Assembly: GCA_963643925.1 (NCBI GenBank)
Contig: CAVINS010000084.1
Span: 1-9,856 of the forward strand
Length of the DNA: 9,856 bases
Origin: Phocaeicola_A sp963643925
GTDB lineage: Bacteria; Bacteroidota; Bacteroidia; Bacteroidales; Bacteroidaceae
Direction: 5' to 3'
In this document: positions 9,001 through 9,856 of the stretch, piece by piece
Layout: each line of letters opens with the position of its first letter
How positions within the stretch are numbered: the first letter of the stretch is position 1
Translations under genes and position numbers: made by a program
The notes under the pieces: model-generated
What the model was told of the DNA's origin: nothing
Databases searched by the model: none
What the model saw: only the letters and a program-made list of their open reading frames with translations

Positions 9001-9856
9001 CCAAACTCCACACCACGGAAGCCGAAAGTGTTGCGGAACTCATCCGCCGACACATCCTTGCCGTTACGCCAGTTTCTGCCCTTGCGTTCACGGTTCTCTC
9101 CGTGCTTCACTGTCGTGCTTTCCATAAGAGTGCGGTAACGCTCCTGCAACTCTGCATTGTGTTCACGGATATAGTCGAAGGCTTCGGTCGAAGTCTTGAA
9201 GCCTTCTGCAATCACAGCTTCGCTCTTGCCTTTAGGGGTAATGTAGCATGTGCCGTCAGCAGTGGAACGTTCGACAACAAACTGTATTCCCTTCTTCTCG
9301 TCAACGGCATTCTGCCCGGCCAACTTCTTCAACGCTTCTGCGGCTTCTTCATAGGTGTCATACACACTATGCCGATAACCTACCCATACGCTCCACTTGC
9401 CTCCAATCGGAACGTAGCCCCCGTCTTTCGTACACATCTCTGTGCCTTCTTCCTCTTTTATCAGGCTCGTACCATACGGCAGATGCAGACCGCTGTCATA
9501 ACCGCCGATAGCCATCATCGCTTGATATATTTGATAGTCTTCATCTACCACGCTGGAAGAAACGCCTTTGAGAATGTTCTGCACCTGTTCAAAGTCTGTC
9601 ATCGACATAAGGCAAAGACGGTACAGCGTCTTTGCCAGCTCAAGCCACCGCTCCAATTTCCATTCCTCTCGTGGCTTTGCAGGAACAGAATCCTTCACGA
9701 CCTGAATGAACGTGACAGCCTCGTTGCTCACCCCGGCCTTACGCAGCTTTGCAAGGTCAAAAGCAAAGATTTTGCTAACAGAAAACCCCTTCATCCATGC
9801 AGCCAGTTCCTCATCGGTCTTCTTGCTGTTCTCCTCGGCTTGACGCTGCATTTCCT
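1..9856 (-). CDS. Giant multidomain polyvalent protein, partial at both ends
   Basis: One reading frame is open across the entire window (3284 complete codons, 9854 down to 3), with neither start nor stop visible, so the full protein exceeds about 360 kDa. It strings together at least four zinc-metallopeptidase-like motifs (HEWFH, HEYGH, HEIQH, HESVAH), a kinase-like domain, an ADP-ribosyltransferase with YHGT, two MuF-C/BECR-like domains, an LPD3-like domain, LPD1-like and LPD38-like regions and long charged helices. This is the layout of the polyvalent proteins known from phages and conjugative elements, believed to be delivered with the DNA to counter host defence and establish the element. 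The frame keeps family-like motifs from end to end, so I see no frameshift. The exact substrate of each domain cannot be read from sequence. The open frame is certain; the polyvalent class is very likely; the carrier (phage or conjugative element) is undecided. Confidence 0.95.
219..236 (-). repeat. Run of six Asp codons
   Basis: Six consecutive Asp codons (GAC/GAT mixed) follow SGDG just after the hydrophobic segment. The codon tract is a short GAY repeat that may vary in copy number by slippage. It likely forms a flexible acidic loop before LPDYVRR. Confidence 0.7.
249..308 (-). other. Hydrophobic segment, possible membrane-inserting helix
   Basis: About 20 uncharged residues (3183-3202) reading AATVAAAYFILGYLAPALMG, flanked on the N side by the basic KAADKHKGK and on the C side by the acidic GDGDDDDDD run. 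A second, weaker hydrophobic stretch (CRALYIFFNAGVQGTANIL, near 330-400) precedes it. Positive-then-acidic flanks fit a helix that could insert in or cross a membrane, which would suit a protein entering a cell with DNA. It could equally be a buried helix of the LPD38-like fold. Confidence 0.45.
1623..2372 (-). other. Helical region linking MuF-C to C-terminal part
   Basis: Residues about 2494-2743. It begins with the acidic boundary DEDLFRDSGGK (2340-2372), then a predicted helix-rich stretch with KKSSFQMREAVQDSML, ENAYMAENALSSSNFSQQW, and EFGADLYARDYSGLTSVMET. The amphipathic, charged composition suggests helical bundles. I see no catalytic motif. The stretch around 1720-1860 (AAVEFGADLYARDYSGLTSV) is a phrase I have seen in the C-terminal parts of other Bacteroidota polyvalent proteins, so it likely belongs to the structural LPD38-type end. 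The base composition here is GC-rich compared with the AT-rich toxin-like modules upstream. Confidence 0.5.
2400..2940 (-). other. MuF-C-like (BECR fold) domain, second copy
   Basis: Residues 2305-2485. It is entered through ERFNEELTRYQNGEMDKN and MLHIGRPQGVMRAFLPNLPI. The core has GSIKKHNVAIEVLADMPNHL, then RPIFVFKRSDNALGVLTEMQ, KNVCVAIELN and EVNDIRSVHGRN, and a C-terminal helix ending in SFENPSIS. The 'lysine-His ... Met-Pro ... Pro-phi-phi-Val-Phe ... Val-Leu-Thr-Glu ... Asn-Asp-Ile-Arg-Ser-Val' order is the pattern I associate with the MuF C-terminal domain, more clearly than in the first copy. As MuF proteins are injected with phage DNA, this is one more sign of a delivered protein. His in KKHN and in SVHGRN are possible active-site residues. 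Confidence 0.65.
3000..3755 (-). other. Zincin-like domain with HESVAH (HExxxH)
   Basis: Residues 2034-2285. It starts at the boundary DERFRISGYSKK (3720-3755), continues through SARKRRSKGWYDVKTGKIVI and a helix VLQTILHESVAHYGLRKLFG. The motif HESVAH (3459-3476) has His2127, Glu2128 and His2132, that is HExxxH and one residue longer than classical HExxH. Glu2189, Glu2190 and Glu2194 in ATEEYLAELAE are possible third ligands about 60 residues on. Downstream lies LRYILWRSYQN, which I recognise as a usual follower of this zincin type. I recall the H-E-x-V-x-H-Y-G-L-R phrase from this family, so the spacing is probably natural, not a mutation. Activity is uncertain for that reason. Confidence 0.65.
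3930..4262 (-). other. MuF-C-like (BECR fold) domain, first copy
   Basis: Residues 1865-1975. The sequence runs YSLGYTPNWMKNIGISGDEF, a helix-turn region with KNIKIHRGKDVDHDLT, EEWHELPNAIKKPFAVTRY, a strand RFRLYVNIYHNGYPIAVGVD and finally VNSIKTVFAHRG. The pattern 'Leu-Pro ... Pro-phi-Ala ... strand ... Gly-x-Pro-phi-x-Val-Ala-phi ... Asn-x-phi-x-Thr-Val' parallels the MuF C-terminal domain and the second copy at 2400-2940. MuF-C belongs to the BECR group of metal-independent RNases, so an RNase or toxin-like role is possible. The local sequence is strongly AT-rich (20 G+C of 60 at 4021-4080). It is followed by a degenerate stretch ending in MDEKNADDERFRI. Confidence 0.5.
4377..5312 (-). other. 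Zinc metallopeptidase-like domain with HEIQH
   Basis: Residues 1515-1826. It begins at the boundary motif DIRYQFVGEKG (5280-5312), passes through a charged helix and WERGADGKWRYEI, then TLAEYVDAPNLFEAYPELK, a strand pair ending in ITINRAQTLTADQ, and the motif STISHEIQHAIQLIEGFAQG. HEIQH (4881-4895) gives His1654, Glu1655 and His1658. A helical insertion of about 110 Lys-rich residues follows. Then YQRLSGEVESRN (4479-4514) supplies Glu1787 or Glu1789 as the probable third ligand. The module closes with AREDQIFLFGEGG. The phrase G-E-V-E-[SA]-R-N downstream of HEIQHAIQ is a pairing I recognise from phage and conjugative-element proteins. The peptidase looks intact. Confidence 0.75.
5352..5804 (-). 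other. ADP-ribosyltransferase domain (YHGT type)
   Basis: Residues 1351-1501. The domain opens with SSKVVDENGEPMVVYHGTNN; YHGT lies at 5751-5762 and provides His1366 of the H-Y-E class of ADP-ribosyltransferases. The second motif, GNGFYFSKS, carries Tyr1395 (5667-5675) and leads into a helix ELAESYAG. A strand VMSVFLNIKKPF follows. The domain closes with YDGVVYDYD and ETVAFYPNQIKSA, where Glu1490 is the likely catalytic Glu. All three motifs are in order and with normal spacing for the ART domains of polyvalent proteins (ART-PolyVal). It would transfer ADP-ribose from NAD+ to a host macromolecule; the target is unknown. The motifs are intact, so this is the best candidate for an active toxin or host-reprogramming enzyme in the window. 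Confidence 0.85.
5928..6344 (-). other. LPD3/BECR-type alpha/beta domain
   Basis: Residues 1171-1309. It starts at SITGKEIEVTEDFN, then LSYGKTLQGFYTNADTGNTI, an acidic/aromatic helix with EVLQHNYKDAEHI, a helix AAIPQIIEKAIYID, and ends with strands YVCGLKIGGEDYTVLSTIAV and NRYYDHNLTRIEKGKLL. This helix-plus-meander layout, directly upstream of an ART, matches my memory of LPD3 or a phage-type BECR (barnase/EndoU/colicin/RelE fold) nuclease domain. I cannot separate those two without a profile search. His residues in HNYKDAEH and in YDHNLT are possible active-site candidates. The stretch is AT-rich relative to its neighbours. Confidence 0.5.
6345..6590 (-). other. Helical segment with WFGDW motif preceding LPD3/ART modules
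   Basis: Residues 1089-1170. A charged helix (EEKARQAEAEMQEI) leads to KAPNGERTNLYERQWAQVRT and then FKNWFGDWEK (6384-6413). This Asn-Leu ... Gln-Trp ... Val-Arg-Thr ... Trp-Phe-Gly-Asp-Trp series is one I recognise as a recurrent sequence in large mobile-element proteins, usually found immediately before ART or BECR-type effector domains. Its function is not known to me. It probably forms a small structural unit that introduces the next module. No catalytic residues can be proposed. Confidence 0.55.
6591..7067 (-). other. Zinc metallopeptidase-like domain with HEYGH
   Basis: Residues 930-1088. After the boundary motif DKARFFRTADG (7035-7067) the chain reads AYGFTVGGKIYCDPRI and then SETPVHEYGHLWAEAL. 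HEYGH (6948-6962) gives His965, Glu966 and His969. Glu1015 in DEVIAQYSGRRG (6780-6815) lies 46 residues downstream on a predicted helix and is the likely third zinc ligand. The rest is a long helix (AERLREEARK) running into NEFWKGVCDF. This arrangement is familiar from polyvalent-protein zincins of Bacteroidota mobile elements. All expected catalytic residues are present. It directly follows the kinase-like domain with a short acidic linker (7080-7150). The target is not predictable. Confidence 0.75.
7149..7619 (-). other. Polyvalent protein kinase-like domain
   Basis: Residues 746-902, only about 155 residues, so shorter than a full eukaryotic-type kinase. It begins with a glycine-containing loop (GRGKDSVVYQ, Gly762 onward), then KSVIKV with Lys780 in the place of the ATP-binding lysine. 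A hydrophobic hinge-like region (GKFVKFLKQPIVDF) follows. The catalytic-loop equivalent is VVADLEGSNIV with Asp872 and Asn877, and the metal-binding Asp is Asp890 in VIDADV. This order (K, D-x4-N, I-D) fits the putative kinase domain described in polyvalent proteins, where HRD and DFG are degenerate. The ATP lysine, catalytic Asp, Asn and metal Asp all appear present, so activity is plausible. Substrate unknown; an alternative is an aminoglycoside-phosphotransferase-like fold with another acceptor. Confidence 0.72.
7716..8237 (-). other. Charged helical linker region
   Basis: Residues 540-713. It contains EGQKVLDEANG, then a highly charged Arg/Lys/Glu/Ala-rich helix (about 7930-8090, probably coiled coil), then HINDYLDHVTPLNEYGRPLS and a basic stretch. 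It ends in DVLFSRISES (7716-7745), one of the recurring module-boundary motifs. I know similar boundary phrases (N-D-Y-hydrophobic-D...GR-x-L-S-x-RLP) from Bacteroidota mobile-element proteins, which supports this as the true frame. No enzymatic motif is visible. A 71-codon open frame in another minus-strand phase overlaps here and is treated as a shadow. Confidence 0.6.
8238..9026 (-). other. LPD1-like module with HEWFH zinc metallopeptidase motif
   Basis: Residues 277-539. It opens with FGFRGVEFGNW (from 9026), continues through a helical stretch to GMAFGARGGG and VINLTKTKGAGSLAHEWFHA. The HEWFH motif at 8763-8777 gives His360, Glu361 and His364 as expected zinc ligands and catalytic Glu. 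Glu467 in EPTEMGARAF (8436-8465) is a good candidate third ligand about 100 residues later, in the place where LPD1-containing proteins carry a conserved Glu-x-x-Ala-Arg-Ala-Phe. The order of motifs matches what I remember for large polyvalent protein domain 1 (LPD1) and its zincin. All the key residues are present, so the peptidase looks intact. The target is unknown; self-processing or cleavage of a host protein are both possible. The LPD1 name is from memory, not from a profile match. Confidence 0.75.
9027..9856 (-). other. N-terminal part of visible protein, unassigned
   Basis: Residues 1 to about 276. I do not recognise a named domain. The first 110 residues look alpha-helical. A segment around 9300-9420 reads as a small alpha/beta unit (GGKWSVWVGYRHSVYDTYEE) followed by a helix. 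A similar unit follows at about 9150-9270 (CYITPKGKSEAV, then a helix ending in AELQERYRTL). The second unit resembles sequence commonly found just before the LPD1-type zincin module in related proteins, so it may be the start of that module. The region just before the zincin (res 250-276) is basic, with several Arg/Lys-Asn pairs. The real N-terminus, where helicase or methyltransferase domains often sit in such proteins, lies beyond the window. Confidence 0.5.

Noticed and set aside
1..9856. tRNA, rRNA, CRISPR array, insertion sequence, terminator or promoter
   Set aside because: The window has no intergenic space, no regularly spaced repeats, no terminal inverted repeats and no transposase-like motifs; all of it is used by one reading frame.

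Overview
The whole window is the inside of one enormous gene on the minus strand. Read as complementary triplets starting at plus-strand positions divisible by 3, the frame is open from 9854 down to 3: 3284 consecutive codons with no stop, no visible start and no visible end. I read this frame line by line and found no TTA, CTA or TCA triplet on the plus strand in phase. Residue numbers below count from the first complete codon (9852-9854 = residue 1, 3-5 = residue 3284); the true protein is longer at both ends.

The translation has the layout of a 'polyvalent protein', a class described from phages and conjugative elements in which many effector and protective domains are strung together in one polypeptide, thought to enter the recipient cell with the DNA. 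In N-to-C order I see: an unassigned helical and alpha/beta region (res 1-276); an LPD1-like module with a HEWFH zinc-protease motif (277-539); a charged helical linker (540-713); a kinase-like domain (746-902); a second zincin with HEYGH (930-1088); a helical segment with a WFGDW motif (1089-1170); an alpha/beta domain of LPD3/BECR type (1171-1309); an ADP-ribosyltransferase with YHGT (1351-1501); a third zincin with HEIQH (1515-1826); a MuF-C/BECR-like domain (1865-1975); a fourth zincin-like domain with HESVAH (2034-2285); a second MuF-C-like domain (2306-2485); and a long helical C-terminal part ending in an LPD38-like region with one hydrophobic segment and an Asp run (2486-3284).

This domain set, the near-even base composition and the absence of any other gene fit a prophage, phage or integrative conjugative element of a gut Bacteroidota host (Bacteroides/Prevotella/Parabacteroides type). 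That host assignment is inference from remembered family resemblance; nothing in the window proves it. Base composition is mosaic: the backbone is GC-rich (about 63% in the hand-counted lines 1021-1080 and 8041-8100), while toxin-like modules are AT-rich (20 of 60 G+C at 4021-4080, 24 of 60 at 6061-6120).

A plausible joint role is that the structural/LPD parts carry or protect the protein during entry, the proteases cut host targets or the protein itself, and the ART, kinase and BECR-type domains modify or cut host molecules. Modules are separated by short recurring Asp-x-x-aromatic motifs that could be linkers or processing sites. There are no RNA genes, insertion sequences, CRISPR arrays, terminators or intergenic gaps in the window.
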